From assembly GCA_947462685.1 (NCBI GenBank), contig CANHPL010000002.1:95933-159932 (forward strand): a stretch of 64,000 nt of DNA, read 5' to 3'. The translations under genes were made by a program, and so were the position numbers. The notes under the pieces were generated by a model. That model saw only the letters and a list, made by a program, of their open reading frames with translations. It had not been told where the DNA came from and did no database searches. The stretch comes from Burkholderiaceae bacterium (GTDB lineage: Bacteria; Pseudomonadota; Gammaproteobacteria; Burkholderiales; Burkholderiaceae). Each line of letters starts with the position of its first letter. Position 1 is the stretch's first letter. Shown piece after piece: positions 29,107-38,570 of this stretch.

Positions 29107-29636
29107 TGAATACCTTCGCCTTTACAACGATTGATTTCATTGTGATAGGAATTATTGCCTTTTCAGCAATATTGGGTTTGATTCGTGGATTTATTCGTGA
29201 ATCTTTTTCATTTGTTGGTTTTGCTATTGCTATGTATGTTGCTTATCATTTCTCAGGTGTCATTGCGACAAAATGGTTAACTGCCGTTCCAGGTGGCATG
29301 ACGGGTCAGAATGCTTTAGCCTTTATTGGAGTTTTTGTAGCAATCTTAATTTTGTCAAAAATTATTTCAAATTTATTTAGTGGTTTAGTTAATAAAATTG
29401 GTTTATCTTTTTTTGATCGTTTACTCGGTGCCTTTTTTGGAACGATTCGAGGTGGGCTTATTGTCGTTGTATTGTCAACGTTATTCGCTTTAACTGATAT
29501 ACCTAAAAGTTCTGAATGGAAAGATGCTTTAACAAAACCTGGAATAGAAATGGCGGTAGGATTGATTCGTAGTTGGTTGCCTGAAGATTGGGCGACTCAA
29601 TTAAAAAATGCTACTGATATTCGTCAATTACCTTAA
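29106..29636 (+). CDS. cvpA: CvpA family membrane protein
   Basis: A 176-residue protein with four predicted membrane helices and the conserved N-terminal FDR/FIRG pattern (IDFIVIGIIAFSAILG, then LIRGFIRESFSF). CvpA was named for colicin V production in E. coli and is linked to envelope homeostasis; its biochemical role is not settled. Overlaps the preceding gene by one base (TAATG) and precedes purF by 18 bases, the conserved arrangement. Confidence 0.92.
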   Translation: MNTFAFTTIDFIVIGIIAFSAILGLIRGFIRESFSFVGFAIAMYVAYHFSGVIATKWLTAVPGGMTGQNALAFIGVFVAILILSKIISNLFSGLVNKIGLSFFDRLLGAFFGTIRGGLIVVVLSTLFALTDIPKSSEWKDALTKPGIEMAVGLIRSWLPEDWATQLKNATDIRQLP

Positions 29637-29654
29637 ATCTTCGAAAGTTATCTT

Positions 29655-31196
29655 ATGTGCGGAATTGTTGGGGTTATTGCTAATGAACCGGTCAATCAAC
29701 TGATATATGATGCGTTATTGCTATTACAACATCGTGGTCAAGATGCAGCAGGTATTGCTACTCATAACGGTTTTACTTTTCACATGCACAAAGCGAATGG
29801 TTTAGTTAGAGACGTTTTTAGAACGCGTAATATGCGAGGTTTAGTTGGAAATTCAGGGATTGGTCAAGTCAGGTATCCTACCGCAGGTTCTGCGAGTAGT
29901 GAAGAGGAAGCGCAGCCTTTTTATGTGAATGCTCCTTTTGGGATTGTTCTTGCTCATAATGGCAATTTAACGAATGCACCTAAGTTGCGTGATGAAATGT
30001 TTCACCGCGATCGACGTCACATTAATACAAGTTCAGATACCGAAGTTTTATTAAATGTACTTGCTGATGAGATTCAACGCTCTACGAATGGCATCATCAT
30101 GGATGCTTCATCAGCTTTTCATGCATTAGAGAGCGTTTATGAACGTTTAGAGGGATCTTTTGCGGTCGTATCAATGATTGCTGGGCATGGTTTACTGGCA
30201 TTTCGTGATGCACATGGCATACGCCCCTTATGTATTGGCAGAATGGATGTCGGTCAAGGTAAATCACAGTGGATGGTAAGTTCAGAGTCTGTTGCTATTG
30301 AGGGTATTGGCTATGAATTTGTAAGAGATGTTGCTCCAGGAGAAGCTATCTTTGTAGATCTTGATGGTAATTTTGCAAGTCGACAAATTGTGGCAGATGC
30401 CTGTCTTAACCCTTGTGTATTTGAGTATGTGTATTTAGCTCGACCAGATTCTTTCATGGATGGCATCTCTATTTTTGATGTGCGCATGAAAATGGGTGAT
30501 TACCTAGCGAATAAAATTAGACGAGAAACGGATATCACTGATATTGATGTCGTAATGCCTATTCCTGACTCTAGCAGGCCTGCAGCGATGCAGGTAGCTA
30601 AGTTATTAGGCATAGAATATCGGGAAGGTTTTTTCAAAAACCGCTATATTGGACGCACATTTATTATGCCAGGACAGGCAGTCCGTAAAAAATCAGTACG
30701 TCAAAAGTTAAATGCAATGCATGTTGAATTTCTGAATAAATCCGTATTGATTGTAGATGACTCGATTGTGCGGGGAACAACCTCATACGAAATAGTTCAA
30801 ATGGCAAGAAGTGCTGGCGCAAGAAAAGTTATATTTGCTTCTGCGGCGCCACCCGTTTGTTTTCCGAATGTTTACGGGATTGATATGCCAACACGCGGTG
30901 AGTTAGTCGCTTATGGCAGAACTGTAGAGGAAATCAATGAGTTAATTGGTTCTGATCAGCTCATTTATCAGGATGTGGAAGACTTGAAACAGGCGATCCG
31001 AGATATCAATCCAATTATTAGCGGGTTTGAGGCCTCATGTTTTGATGGCATTTACATCACTGGTAATATCACTAATTCCTATTTAGATGCATTAGAAGCT
31101 TCACGAATGTCCCCAAATGCGATGGAGGATCGTGGTTCAGAAATAGGTGATTTTTCTCGTTCACAATTAAATTTACAGCTCACTGGGCTTGATTAG
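29655..31196 (+). CDS. purF: amidophosphoribosyltransferase
   Basis: A 513-residue enzyme for the first committed step of purine synthesis, making phosphoribosylamine from PRPP and glutamine. The N-terminal nucleophile Cys2 follows Met directly (MCGIVGVIA), so no propeptide is present. The glutaminase domain has LLLQHRGQDAAGIAT and AHNGNLTNA; the transferase domain has the PRPP loop VLIVDDSIVRGTTS. Length is typical. Confidence 0.97.
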   Translation: MCGIVGVIANEPVNQLIYDALLLLQHRGQDAAGIATHNGFTFHMHKANGLVRDVFRTRNMRGLVGNSGIGQVRYPTAGSASSEEEAQPFYVNAPFGIVLAHNGNLTNAPKLRDEMFHRDRRHINTSSDTEVLLNVLADEIQRSTNGIIMDASSAFHALESVYERLEGSFAVVSMIAGHGLLAFRDAHGIRPLCIGRMDVGQGKSQWMVSSESVAIEGIGYEFVRDVAPGEAIFVDLDGNFASRQIVADACLNPCVFEYVYLARPDSFMDGISIFDVRMKMGDYLANKIRRETDITDIDVVMPIPDSSRPAAMQVAKLLGIEYREGFFKNRYIGRTFIMPGQAVRKKSVRQKLNAMHVEFLNKSVLIVDDSIVRGTTSYEIVQMARSAGARKVIFASAAPPVCFPNVYGIDMPTRGELVAYGRTVEEINELIGSDQLIYQDVEDLKQAIRDINPIISGFEASCFDGIYITGNITNSYLDALEASRMSPNAMEDRGSEIGDFSRSQLNLQLTGLD

Positions 31197-31208
31197 GAAA
31201 TAAAATAC

Positions 31209-32414
31209 ATGTCAGATCAAGATCAATTCGAAGGTTTGCATCCTGATACCTTAGCGGTTCGTTCAGGTACTATGCGTTCCCAGTTTAACGAGCATTCTGA
31301 AGCGATGTTTTTGACATCTAGTTTTGTCTATGAAAATTCACAAGTAGCAGCAGATCGATTTGCTAATGCTGAGACAGGATTCATTTATTCGCGGTTCACT
31401 AATCCTTCTGTCTCAATGTTTCAAGAGCGTTTAGCTGCTCTTGAGGGTGCGCAAGCTTGTATTGCAACAGCATCTGGCATGGCGGCAATTTTTGCCTTAT
31501 CCTTAACCGTTCTCAAAGCCGGTGATCACATTATTTGTTCACGAGCGGTCTTTGGTTCAACCATACAAATGTTTAGCAATATTTTGTCTAAATTTGAAAT
31601 AACAACGACTTATGTTGACCCAACTTCCGTAGAAGAATTCTCCGTAGCAATGCGTCCAAATACACGGATGGTTTATATAGAAAGCCCTTCGAACCCTTTA
31701 ACTGAAATTGCTGATATTAGTGCTATTAGTTCTATTTGCAAGGCGGCAAATGCTCTTTTTGTTGTTGATAATTGCTTTTGTACACCTGTATTACAGAAGC
31801 CGTTATTGTTAGGTGCTGATGTCATTATTCATTCAGCAACCAAATTTTTGGATGGTCAGGGGAGGGTTTTAGGTGGAGCAGTGCTTGGCTCGAAAGAACT
31901 CATCTCAAAGATATTTGGATTTAACCGTATTACAGGCCCAACTTTATCTGCCTTTAATGCCTGGGTTCTACTGAAGGGACTTGAAACACTTTCTTTAAGA
32001 GTTGAAAAGCAAAGTGATAATGCCCTTGAGATCGCTTCTTGGTTAGAGACCTGTGAGATGGTTGAACGAGTTTATCATCCGCAATTACCGTCACATCCTC
32101 AACATGCATTAGCGATGCGTCAACAATCAAAAGGTGGCGCGATCGTTTCATTTGTAGTTAAAGGTGGTAGAGAAAATGCCTGGAAAGTCATCGACTCAAC
32201 AAAGCTCTGTTCAATCACTGCGAATTTAGGTGACACCAGAACAACAATTACGCACCCAGCCACAACGACCCATGGACGCATGCCAGTTGCCGATCGTGAA
32301 AAAGTAGGATTGGTCGAAGGTCTAATTCGACTATCCATTGGCTTAGAGCATGTTAGCGATTTAAAAAATGACCTCTTACGAGGCTTATCTCTCATTAATT
32401 CATCGAAAGGATAA
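31209..32414 (+). CDS. metZ: O-succinylhomoserine sulfhydrylase
   Basis: A 401-residue PLP enzyme of the Cys/Met metabolism family that makes homocysteine directly from an activated homoserine and sulfide. The PLP lysine is in HSATKFLDGQGR, a pattern typical of MetZ rather than cystathionine synthase or MetY. The start, LHPDTLAVRSGTMRSQF, is also typical of MetZ. It lies 12 bases after purF, the common Burkholderiales order, and four bases before the DUF442 gene. Whether succinyl- or acetylhomoserine is preferred cannot be decided here. Confidence 0.92.
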   Translation: MSDQDQFEGLHPDTLAVRSGTMRSQFNEHSEAMFLTSSFVYENSQVAADRFANAETGFIYSRFTNPSVSMFQERLAALEGAQACIATASGMAAIFALSLTVLKAGDHIICSRAVFGSTIQMFSNILSKFEITTTYVDPTSVEEFSVAMRPNTRMVYIESPSNPLTEIADISAISSICKAANALFVVDNCFCTPVLQKPLLLGADVIIHSATKFLDGQGRVLGGAVLGSKELISKIFGFNRITGPTLSAFNAWVLLKGLETLSLRVEKQSDNALEIASWLETCEMVERVYHPQLPSHPQHALAMRQQSKGGAIVSFVVKGGRENAWKVIDSTKLCSITANLGDTRTTITHPATTTHGRMPVADREKVGLVEGLIRLSIGLEHVSDLKNDLLRGLSLINSSKG

Positions 32415-32417
32415 ATC

Positions 32418-32762
32418 ATGACCGTTGATATTACCACTCACAATCCGGAATTTTCTACGACGGGACAGATTAGTCCCGAACAAGTTAAGGAAGTAGCTTC
32501 CCTAGGTTTCAAAAGTGTGATTGATAATCGCCCAGACTTTGAGGGGGGGCATGATCAGCCACTGCACGCCGATATTGAAAAATTAGTTATTGCTAGTGGT
32601 ATGCAGTTTGCCTATTTGCCAGTCATTAGCGGCGCGATCACAACAGATCAAATTCACCAAATGGCTGAATTAATTGATTCTTTGCCTAAGCCTATCTTGG
32701 CTTTTTGTCGCAGTGGCGCTCGTTCTACTAACTTGTATCATTTAGCAATGAGTCGAAGTTAA
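32418..32762 (+). CDS. DUF442 / TIGR01244-type sulfurtransferase-like protein
   Basis: A 114-residue single-domain protein of the DUF442 (beta-lactamase hydrolase-like phosphatase) family, related to dual-specificity phosphatases and rhodaneses. The active loop is CRSGARST with Cys97 and Arg102; NRPDFEGGHDQP is the other family signature. Relatives are fused or adjacent to persulfide dioxygenases in sulfide metabolism. Here it is three bases after metZ, which uses sulfide, so a sulfur-related role is plausible but inferred. The stop overlaps the next start (TAATG). Confidence 0.8.
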   Translation: MTVDITTHNPEFSTTGQISPEQVKEVASLGFKSVIDNRPDFEGGHDQPLHADIEKLVIASGMQFAYLPVISGAITTDQIHQMAELIDSLPKPILAFCRSGARSTNLYHLAMSRS

Positions 32763-33256
32763 TGCCCAATCGTTCTTTATTTTTTGCAAGTATTTTGATG
32801 ATACTTGTCACACATTCGCAAACATTTGCAGGTGTTGCTCAAGATAAAGAATTAAAGGAAATGGATCTCATTCAAAATAATTTAAATACTCAGTCTGAAT
32901 GGATTCAGTATCGGTATGATCAGGCAGTATCTGATTGTTATAGCAAATTTTGGATGCAACGTTGCCTTGATAAAGCACGGCTGGAATTTTTAAAAGAAAA
33001 AAAGATTGTGCGTGATCAAGAAATTGCTTTACACGCCCGACAAAGGGTCGTGAATGAAGTCATTAAGGATGAAAAAGATCAGCAACGTATTGCCGAGTAT
33101 CAAGATCCTAAAAAGGTAAAAGAACGTGCTGATAATAGGGCAAATTATGAAGAAAAACAGCGCCTGCGCGCTGAACGCGAAGCTGAATTGGAAGAACGAC
33201 GGAAAGATGCGGACAAGCGTGCAAAAGAAAACCGTAAAACTTCACCTCTCGATTAA
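32762..33256 (+). CDS. exported, highly charged coiled-coil protein, unknown function
   Basis: I do not recognise a named family. The 164-residue protein has a signal peptide (about 1-23, ending TFAG), a short region with two Cys (Cys59 and Cys68 in SDCYSKFWMQRC) that could form a disulfide, and a long Lys/Arg/Glu-rich helical tail from about residue 70 likely to form a coiled coil. The mature protein would be periplasmic. It is coupled to the DUF442 gene and ends two bases before radA, so it is part of the metZ-to-radA transcript. Confidence 0.65.
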   Translation: MPNRSLFFASILMILVTHSQTFAGVAQDKELKEMDLIQNNLNTQSEWIQYRYDQAVSDCYSKFWMQRCLDKARLEFLKEKKIVRDQEIALHARQRVVNEVIKDEKDQQRIAEYQDPKKVKERADNRANYEEKQRLRAEREAELEERRKDADKRAKENRKTSPLD

Positions 33257-33258
33257 AC

Positions 33259-34620
33259 GTGTCTAAAGTTAAATCTCAATATGTTTGTCAAAGTTGTGGG
33301 GCAAGCTTTCCCAAATGGAGTGGCCAGTGTGCTGCTTGCCAGGAGTGGAACACACTCGAAGAGTTTTTAGAGAAGTCTGCGAACCAACGTTTTATTGGAT
33401 TAACGAAGACTGCACCGTCCCAAAAATTATCTCAAATCACTTTAGAAGATTACGGTCGAATATCAACCTTCATCCCGGAATTTGATCGTGTGTTGGGTGG
33501 GGGGCTTGTAGATGCTGGGGTGGTTCTCATTGGTGGAGATCCTGGTATTGGAAAATCCACCTTGCTTCTTCAGACATTAGCCAGTTTAAGTCAGGCAGGT
33601 GAGTCTGTCATGTATATCAGTGGCGAGGAATCATCTGCACAGATTGCTCTGCGCGCACAAAGAATAGGGTCATTTGCGCCTGATTTAGATATTTATCCAG
33701 AAATTTTATTAGAAAAAATCATCCCTACTTTAGAGGCTATTCGGCCTCGAGTTGCAGTCATCGATTCAATCCAAACCATTTATTCTGAAGCTTTAAGTTC
33801 GGCACCAGGATCAGTAGCACAAGTGCGTGAATGCGCTTCGCAGTTAACGCGCCTCGCAAAATCTTCAGGAATATCGATACTCCTCGTAGGGCATGTGACC
33901 AAAGAAGGCAATATTGCGGGGCCACGTGTCCTAGAACATATTGTCGATACGGTTCTCTATTTTGAAGGCGATCCTCAATCTTCATTTCGTTTAGTCCGGG
34001 CTATTAAAAATCGTTTCGGTGCTGTCAATGAGCTTGGCGTATTTGCAATGACGGATAAGGGTCTGAAAGGTGTGAGTAATCCATCCGCTTTATTTTTATC
34101 GCAAAGTAACGCAAGTGTGCCAGGAACCTGCGTGCTAGTTACCCAAGAAGGAACAAGACCTTTATTAGTTGAAATTCAAGCGTTAGTGGATCAATCACAT
34201 GTACCTAATCCAAGAAGATTAGCCGTAGGATTAGAACAAAATCGATTAGCGATGTTACTTGCAGTCATGCATCGTCATGCGGGTATAGCTTGTTTTGATC
34301 AGGATGTATTTTTAAATGCGGTAGGTGGCGTAAAAATTACTGAACCTGCGGCTGATCTTGCAGTGCTTCTAGCCATACAATCCTCATTAAAAAATAAACC
34401 TTTGCCAAGAGACTTGGTTGTTTTTGGCGAGGTTGGTTTAGCTGGAGAAATTAGAGCGTGTCCACGCGGTCAAGAGCGATTAAAAGAAGCCGCGAAACTA
34501 GGATTTAAAAGGGCTATTATTCCTAAAGCAAACTTACCTAAGAAATCTCAATTTGATAGCATGGAATTGATCAGTGTTGAAAGAATCGAGACTGCGCTTC
34601 AAATCGTGAGAGATTTGTAA
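33259..34620 (+). CDS. radA: DNA repair protein RadA
   Basis: A 453-residue RecA-like helicase that promotes branch migration in recombination. It has the N-terminal zinc finger (Cys10, Cys13, Cys24, Cys27), the Walker A GDPGIGKST at residues 93-101, the RadA-specific KNRFG motif (RAIKNRFGAVNELGVFAM), and a C-terminal Lon-protease-like domain (FGEVGLAGEIR). The start is GTG, two bases after the preceding stop. Complete. Confidence 0.95.
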   Translation: MSKVKSQYVCQSCGASFPKWSGQCAACQEWNTLEEFLEKSANQRFIGLTKTAPSQKLSQITLEDYGRISTFIPEFDRVLGGGLVDAGVVLIGGDPGIGKSTLLLQTLASLSQAGESVMYISGEESSAQIALRAQRIGSFAPDLDIYPEILLEKIIPTLEAIRPRVAVIDSIQTIYSEALSSAPGSVAQVRECASQLTRLAKSSGISILLVGHVTKEGNIAGPRVLEHIVDTVLYFEGDPQSSFRLVRAIKNRFGAVNELGVFAMTDKGLKGVSNPSALFLSQSNASVPGTCVLVTQEGTRPLLVEIQALVDQSHVPNPRRLAVGLEQNRLAMLLAVMHRHAGIACFDQDVFLNAVGGVKITEPAADLAVLLAIQSSLKNKPLPRDLVVFGEVGLAGEIRACPRGQERLKEAAKLGFKRAIIPKANLPKKSQFDSMELISVERIETALQIVRDL

Positions 34621-34621
34621 T

Positions 34622-35059
34622 ATGCCAAGTATTCCAGAATATAAAAGAGAAGATTTTCCGAAGTTAGTTACCATCTCCACTAGGTGGTCTGATAATGATA
34701 TTTATTTACATGTAAACAATGTTATTTATTTTTCTTATTTTGATACAGCAGTCAATCAAAACCTTTTGGAATATGGTGTGTTAGAAATTGAAAATAGTGA
34801 TGTAATTGGTTTGGTGGTGAATAACCAATGTCAATTTTTTGCATCGATCGCTTTTCCAGATGTGGTTTATGTTGGAGTCGCTGTCGAAAAAATTGGAAAC
34901 TCGAGTGTCACTTATCGTTTGGGAATATTTAAAAACCAAGAGAATACTTTATCGGCATTGGGTTCTTATACACATGTATATGTAGATCGGCAAACCCATC
35001 GACCAGTCTCTATACCAGAAAAAACCAGATCTCTATTTGAGACTATGCTGGTCAAATAA
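34622..35059 (+). CDS. acyl-CoA thioesterase, 4HBT superfamily
   Basis: A 145-residue hotdog-fold protein. The motif RWSDNDIYLHVNNVIYFSYFD is the 4-hydroxybenzoyl-CoA thioesterase-type active-site helix with its Asp, here quoted only as far as needed to recognise it (residues about 22-41). Such enzymes hydrolyse acyl-CoA or acyl-ACP thioesters; the substrate is not evident. It starts one base after radA and ends just before a bidirectional terminator. Confidence 0.82.
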   Translation: MPSIPEYKREDFPKLVTISTRWSDNDIYLHVNNVIYFSYFDTAVNQNLLEYGVLEIENSDVIGLVVNNQCQFFASIAFPDVVYVGVAVEKIGNSSVTYRLGIFKNQENTLSALGSYTHVYVDRQTHRPVSIPEKTRSLFETMLVK

Positions 35060-35083
35060 AAAGGAAGCAATGCTTCCTTTTTA
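35057..35083. terminator. bidirectional intrinsic terminator
   Basis: A perfect 12-bp stem with a 3-base loop: TAAAAAGGAAGC (35057-35068), AAT, GCTTCCTTTTTA (35072-35083). T-rich flanks exist on both strands. It separates the plus-strand thioesterase gene from the convergent Bug-receptor gene and can serve both. Confidence 0.88.
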
Positions 35084-35100
35084 TTGAAGGTCAAAGCAAA

Positions 35101-36090
35101 TTAATCAATATAAGAACCTGATGCTTTGATGATAGGTGCCCACTTTTTGATCTCAGACTCAACCTGACGTTTAAGACCTGCAGGAGTTACATCTTCTGGA
35201 GCTGCAATCTCAACGTTTAATTCGGCAAGACGAGCTTTAACTTCAGAATCCGCTAATGCAAACTTTAGTGCTGCATTGAGTTTATCTGTCACTAGAGTAG
35301 GAGTACCTTTAGAGGTATACATGCCATGCCATGCAACGACTTGGAAGCCTTTCAGTCCTTGCTCATTAAGCGTGGGAACATTTGGTAGGCTAGACAAGCG
35401 TTTTAAAGTGGTTGTGCCATAAAGGTTCACTTTATCTGCTTTGATATGTGAAAGAGTATTTGTTGTTTGGTCACATAGTAAGTCAACCTGACCACCTAAA
35501 ATATCTGTAATCGCAGGACCAGTCCCTTTATAAGGAACTTGAGTCAACGGGATACCTAGTTGGCTTGTAAATAACATGCCGCAAAGCTGAGAAACTGCTC
35601 CAGGACCTGCATTAGCAAGGGTAACTTTATCGCGATTTTTTTGAATGTAGGCTAATAAATCTTTATAGTTAGTCGCTGGTAAATTCTTGCGACCTATCAA
35701 TGTCATTGGCGCATTAACAACCTGACCTATATATTCAAAGTCATTTAAGGTGTCATAAGGTAATTTTGAATACAACGCTGGAGCGGTTGATATGCCGATG
35801 TGGTGTAAAAGTACCAAATAGCCATCTTTGGGGGACTTTGCCACACGGTTGGCGGCAATCGTGCCTCCGGCGCCAGCAGTATTTTCAACAATCACCGTCT
35901 GTCCTAAAAATTTAGTCATTGGAATCGATAACAAGCGAGCAACAGCATCCGTAGGACCGCCAGCCGCAAATGGCACAACGAGAGTAACTGGTTTAGTCGG
36001 GTATTCATCCGCATGTGCGGTTATTGAAATAGAAAAAATGGCTAATCCAACAAAAGAAACTAAATTTTTGAGAGGTTTCATGATGTTCAT
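35101..36090 (-). CDS. Bug/TctC-type tricarboxylate receptor, periplasmic
   Basis: A 329-residue solute-binding protein of the Bug family, abundant in Burkholderiales. A signal peptide of about 27 residues ends in AHA-D. The first mature motif YPTKPVTLVVPFAAGGPTD and the second ligand loop TAGAGGTIAANRVAK are typical. Some Bug proteins feed the TctAB transporter with carboxylates or aromatic acids; no tctA/tctB gene is adjacent, so this is an orphan receptor whose ligand is unknown. Met4 is an alternative start. Confidence 0.87.
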   Translation of the reverse strand: MNIMKPLKNLVSFVGLAIFSISITAHADEYPTKPVTLVVPFAAGGPTDAVARLLSIPMTKFLGQTVIVENTAGAGGTIAANRVAKSPKDGYLVLLHHIGISTAPALYSKLPYDTLNDFEYIGQVVNAPMTLIGRKNLPATNYKDLLAYIQKNRDKVTLANAGPGAVSQLCGMLFTSQLGIPLTQVPYKGTGPAITDILGGQVDLLCDQTTNTLSHIKADKVNLYGTTTLKRLSSLPNVPTLNEQGLKGFQVVAWHGMYTSKGTPTLVTDKLNAALKFALADSEVKARLAELNVEIAAPEDVTPAGLKRQVESEIKKWAPIIKASGSYID

Positions 36091-36112
36091 ATAGTGTGAT
36101 TTAATAAAGTTA

Positions 36113-36149
36113 TTAAGATCTGATTGTAATCTTAATTATGATTTAAGAT
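36113..36149. promoter_or_regulatory. cluster of TTAAGAT / ATCTTAA repeats upstream of the Bug gene
   Basis: TTAAGAT occurs at 36113-36119 and 36143-36149, with its complement ATCTTAA at 36129-36135 between them, so either outer copy can pair with the middle one. They fill most of the 61-base gap between the prmB end and the Bug-receptor start. A -35/-10-like pair on the minus strand (TTACAA ... TATTAA) overlaps them. An operator is possible; A/T-rich chance repeats are too. Confidence 0.35.
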
Positions 36150-36151
36150 AA

Positions 36152-37039
36152 CTATGGTAAATCCTTATAAGTAATCAGTAAAACTTGCTGTTCTCCTGCA
36201 GACACGGACAACCAAGTTACATTTAACTGCGGGAATGCTTTTTTGAAATGTTCATACTCATTGCCAATTTCTAGAACTAAAGCACCCGAGTCGTTTAAAT
36301 AATCTTTAGCTTGCTCAATTATTTTGCGAATAATAAGCATTCCATCTAAGCCTCCAGCCAATGCTATAGAAGGTTCTTGCAGGTACTCATCTGGTAATTG
36401 TGCCATGGAACTTGTGTTGACGTAGGGTGGATTACACAAAATGAGGTCAAACTTGTCATTTACTGAAAGAGGGGGTAAACCGTCAAAAAGATCCCCACAA
36501 AAGAGTTCAATCGATTCTTCGAGTTGATATTTTTCTATATTTAAAGCGGCAAGCTGCAGAGCATCTGAACTAATGTCAGTAGCGCTCACGATTATATCTG
36601 GACAATTGATCGCTAAAAGAATGGCTAGAGAGCCATTTCCCGCGCATAAATCAAGGGCGCGCCCTCCAGGCGGCAACCAGGGCTCCAACACTACATCAGA
36701 AATAAGTTCAGCAATAAAGGATCGTGGGACGATACTACGTTCATCACAAACAAAATCGTACCCCATCAACCAAGCTTCACCTAATACATAGGCGAGCGGT
36801 TTGCGTGAGATAATTCGTTCCTGAGCAATAGCTTTCGCTCTGTCAAATGCTAGGCTAGGATAGGGCTCATCTAAACGTTCCAGAGCATCGATCGGCGCAA
36901 TATGAACACAATGCGATAGTATCCAGAAAGCTTCACTATCAGCATCGGGGGCACCATGTCCAAAGGATAAATTGGCTTTAGCAAGTCGCTCACTTAAAAC
37001 GTCACAGGCGGTGTTAAAAGACAATTCAGAGTTTTGCAC
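36152..37039 (-). CDS. prmB: ribosomal protein L3 glutamine methyltransferase
   Basis: A 295-residue SAM-dependent N5-glutamine methyltransferase. The SAM loop is LDLCAGNGSLAI and the catalytic ILCNPPYVNTS motif is intact. The VPRSFIAELI segment and the DEYLQEPSIALAGGLDGM segment fit PrmB rather than PrmC. The start is GTG, overlapping the dapE stop by one base (TAGTG). It is the last gene of dapD-arsC-dapE-prmB. Confidence 0.9.
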   Translation of the reverse strand: MQNSELSFNTACDVLSERLAKANLSFGHGAPDADSEAFWILSHCVHIAPIDALERLDEPYPSLAFDRAKAIAQERIISRKPLAYVLGEAWLMGYDFVCDERSIVPRSFIAELISDVVLEPWLPPGGRALDLCAGNGSLAILLAINCPDIIVSATDISSDALQLAALNIEKYQLEESIELFCGDLFDGLPPLSVNDKFDLILCNPPYVNTSSMAQLPDEYLQEPSIALAGGLDGMLIIRKIIEQAKDYLNDSGALVLEIGNEYEHFKKAFPQLNVTWLSVSAGEQQVLLITYKDLP

Positions 37040-38208
37040 TATGAACGTACTAATTCTTCGAGGGTGCGGCGATAAATATTTTTCAAGGACTCAATATCCG
37101 CTAAGTTCACGTTTTCGTTCACTTGATGAATAGAGGCATTGATAGGGCCAAACTCGACCACCTGTGGACAAATTTTAGCGATAAATCGTCCATCACTTGT
37201 CCCACCAGTTGTGGAGAGTTGGGGCTCGACACCAACTTCTCCAACAATTGCCTGACTTAATGCTTTGCATAAAGTACCTTGAGGAGTTAAGAAGGGTTCG
37301 CCAGCTTGATTCCAGGAGATATCGTAATTGAGTTGATGCTTTTTTAAGATATCTTCCACCTGAGTCATTAATCCTTTGGCAGTACTCGAAGTGGCAAAGC
37401 GGAAATTGAAATCAATAATAGCTTCTCCAGGGATGACATTGAGCGCCCCTGTTCCAGAATGGAAATTCGAGGTTTGCCAAGTGGTCGCAGGAAAGTATTC
37501 ATTCCCTTGATCCCATTCGATAGCTGCTAATTCAGATAAAACAGGCGCTGCGAGGTGGATGGGATTCATTGCAAGATGTGGATAAGCCACATGACCTTGA
37601 ATACCCTTAATGGTTAATTTCGCGGACAAAGAACCTCTTCGGCCATTTTTAATCATATCGCCGAACTTGTTTGAGCTTGTTGGTTCACCAACAATACAAT
37701 AATCTAGCCGAACTTGACGTTCTTGCAACTTATTGACAACGACCACAGTGCCGTCAGTATTTTTTGGACCCTCCTCATCGCTAGTTAATAAAAAAGCGAT
37801 GGAGCCAAAGTGTTTAGGATATTGCGCAACAAATTCTTCGGTAGCAACTACAAAAGCAGCTAAAGAGCTTTTCATATCAGCTGCACCACGACCAAATAGA
37901 TGACCATCCCGAATTTGCGGAATAAAAGGATCAGAAGTCCATTTTTCAAGAGGTCCAGGTGGGACAACGTCAGTATGGCCTGCAAAAACTAAGCAGGGTG
38001 CATCACTAGAACCACTTCCGGAACGAATAGCCCATAAATTAGTTACACGAAAATCTACTGGGCCGCTTAAGATAGTTTCGCAACTAAAATCCAATGAACG
38101 CAGTCGGCTTGCAATTAGAGCTTGGATCCCACCGTCTTGAGGCGTAACTGACGGCTGAGCAATAAACTCTTGAGCTAGAATCTGGGTAGTAGTTAAAGAA
38201 GGTTTCAT
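37039..38208 (-). CDS. dapE: succinyl-diaminopimelate desuccinylase
   Basis: A 389-residue di-zinc deacylase of the M20 family in lysine and cell-wall diaminopimelate synthesis. Metal ligands fit His78 ([11 protein letters not shown]) and Asp111 ([10 protein letters not shown]), with catalytic Glu145 and Glu146 (TSDEEGP). The ATG at 38208 has a GGAGC ribosome binding site; a longer in-frame extension inside the upstream gene is rejected. It overlaps the end of the ArsC-like gene by four bases. Confidence 0.95.
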   Translation of the reverse strand: MKPSLTTTQILAQEFIAQPSVTPQDGGIQALIASRLRSLDFSCETILSGPVDFRVTNLWAIRSGSGSSDAPCLVFAGHTDVVPPGPLEKWTSDPFIPQIRDGHLFGRGAADMKSSLAAFVVATEEFVAQYPKHFGSIAFLLTSDEEGPKNTDGTVVVVNKLQERQVRLDYCIVGEPTSSNKFGDMIKNGRRGSLSAKLTIKGIQGHVAYPHLAMNPIHLAAPVLSELAAIEWDQGNEYFPATTWQTSNFHSGTGALNVIPGEAIIDFNFRFATSSTAKGLMTQVEDILKKHQLNYDISWNQAGEPFLTPQGTLCKALSQAIVGEVGVEPQLSTTGGTSDGRFIAKICPQVVEFGPINASIHQVNENVNLADIESLKNIYRRTLEELVRS

Positions 38209-38570
38209 ATAGCTCCAAATATGGATTGATAATCCGCTTCTTTGAAGCCAAGACAAAGCATTTTCGAATTAGCCATAATAGGACGTTTGATCATAGAAGT
38301 GTTCTGCATCATTAATTGAATCGCCCCAGATTGAGTTTGAGATTGTTCTTTTTGTTGATCAGTCAAATTTCGATAAGTCATGCCTGAGCGGTTTATTAAT
38401 TGAGTCCATTCAACATGTTTTAGCCATTGATGGATCAGTTCCTCACTCACGCCCTGTTTTTTAAAGTCGTAAAAATGGTAATCAATTTGATGACTTTCAA
38501 GCCAAACTCGTGCCTTTTTAACGGTCTGGCAGTTGGGTATGCCGTAAAGGGTAATGGCCATCAGAGACAT
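38205..38570 (-). CDS. ArsC/Spx-family reductase-like protein
   Basis: A 121-residue thioredoxin-fold protein of the ArsC/Spx (YffB) group. The start [20 protein letters not shown] contains the single active-site Cys typical of this family, and the later IKRPIM segment (Arg and cis-Pro) is also conserved. Arsenate reduction is not implied; YffB-type members have no proven role. It sits between dapD and dapE as in other Burkholderiales. Start at the ATG overlapping the dapD stop (TAATG), or Met4. Confidence 0.82.
   Translation of the reverse strand: MSLMAITLYGIPNCQTVKKARVWLESHQIDYHFYDFKKQGVSEELIHQWLKHVEWTQLINRSGMTYRNLTDQQKEQSQTQSGAIQLMMQNTSMIKRPIMANSKMLCLGFKEADYQSIFGAI

Noticed and set aside
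32544..32550. Run of seven G in the DUF442 gene as a phase-variation site
   Set aside because: The run encodes part of the conserved NRPDFEGGHDQP motif in frame; one short run alone is not evidence of phase variation.
35101..36090. Bug receptor as part of a complete TctCBA transporter
   Set aside because: No tctA or tctB gene lies beside it; neighbours are a thioesterase gene and prmB.
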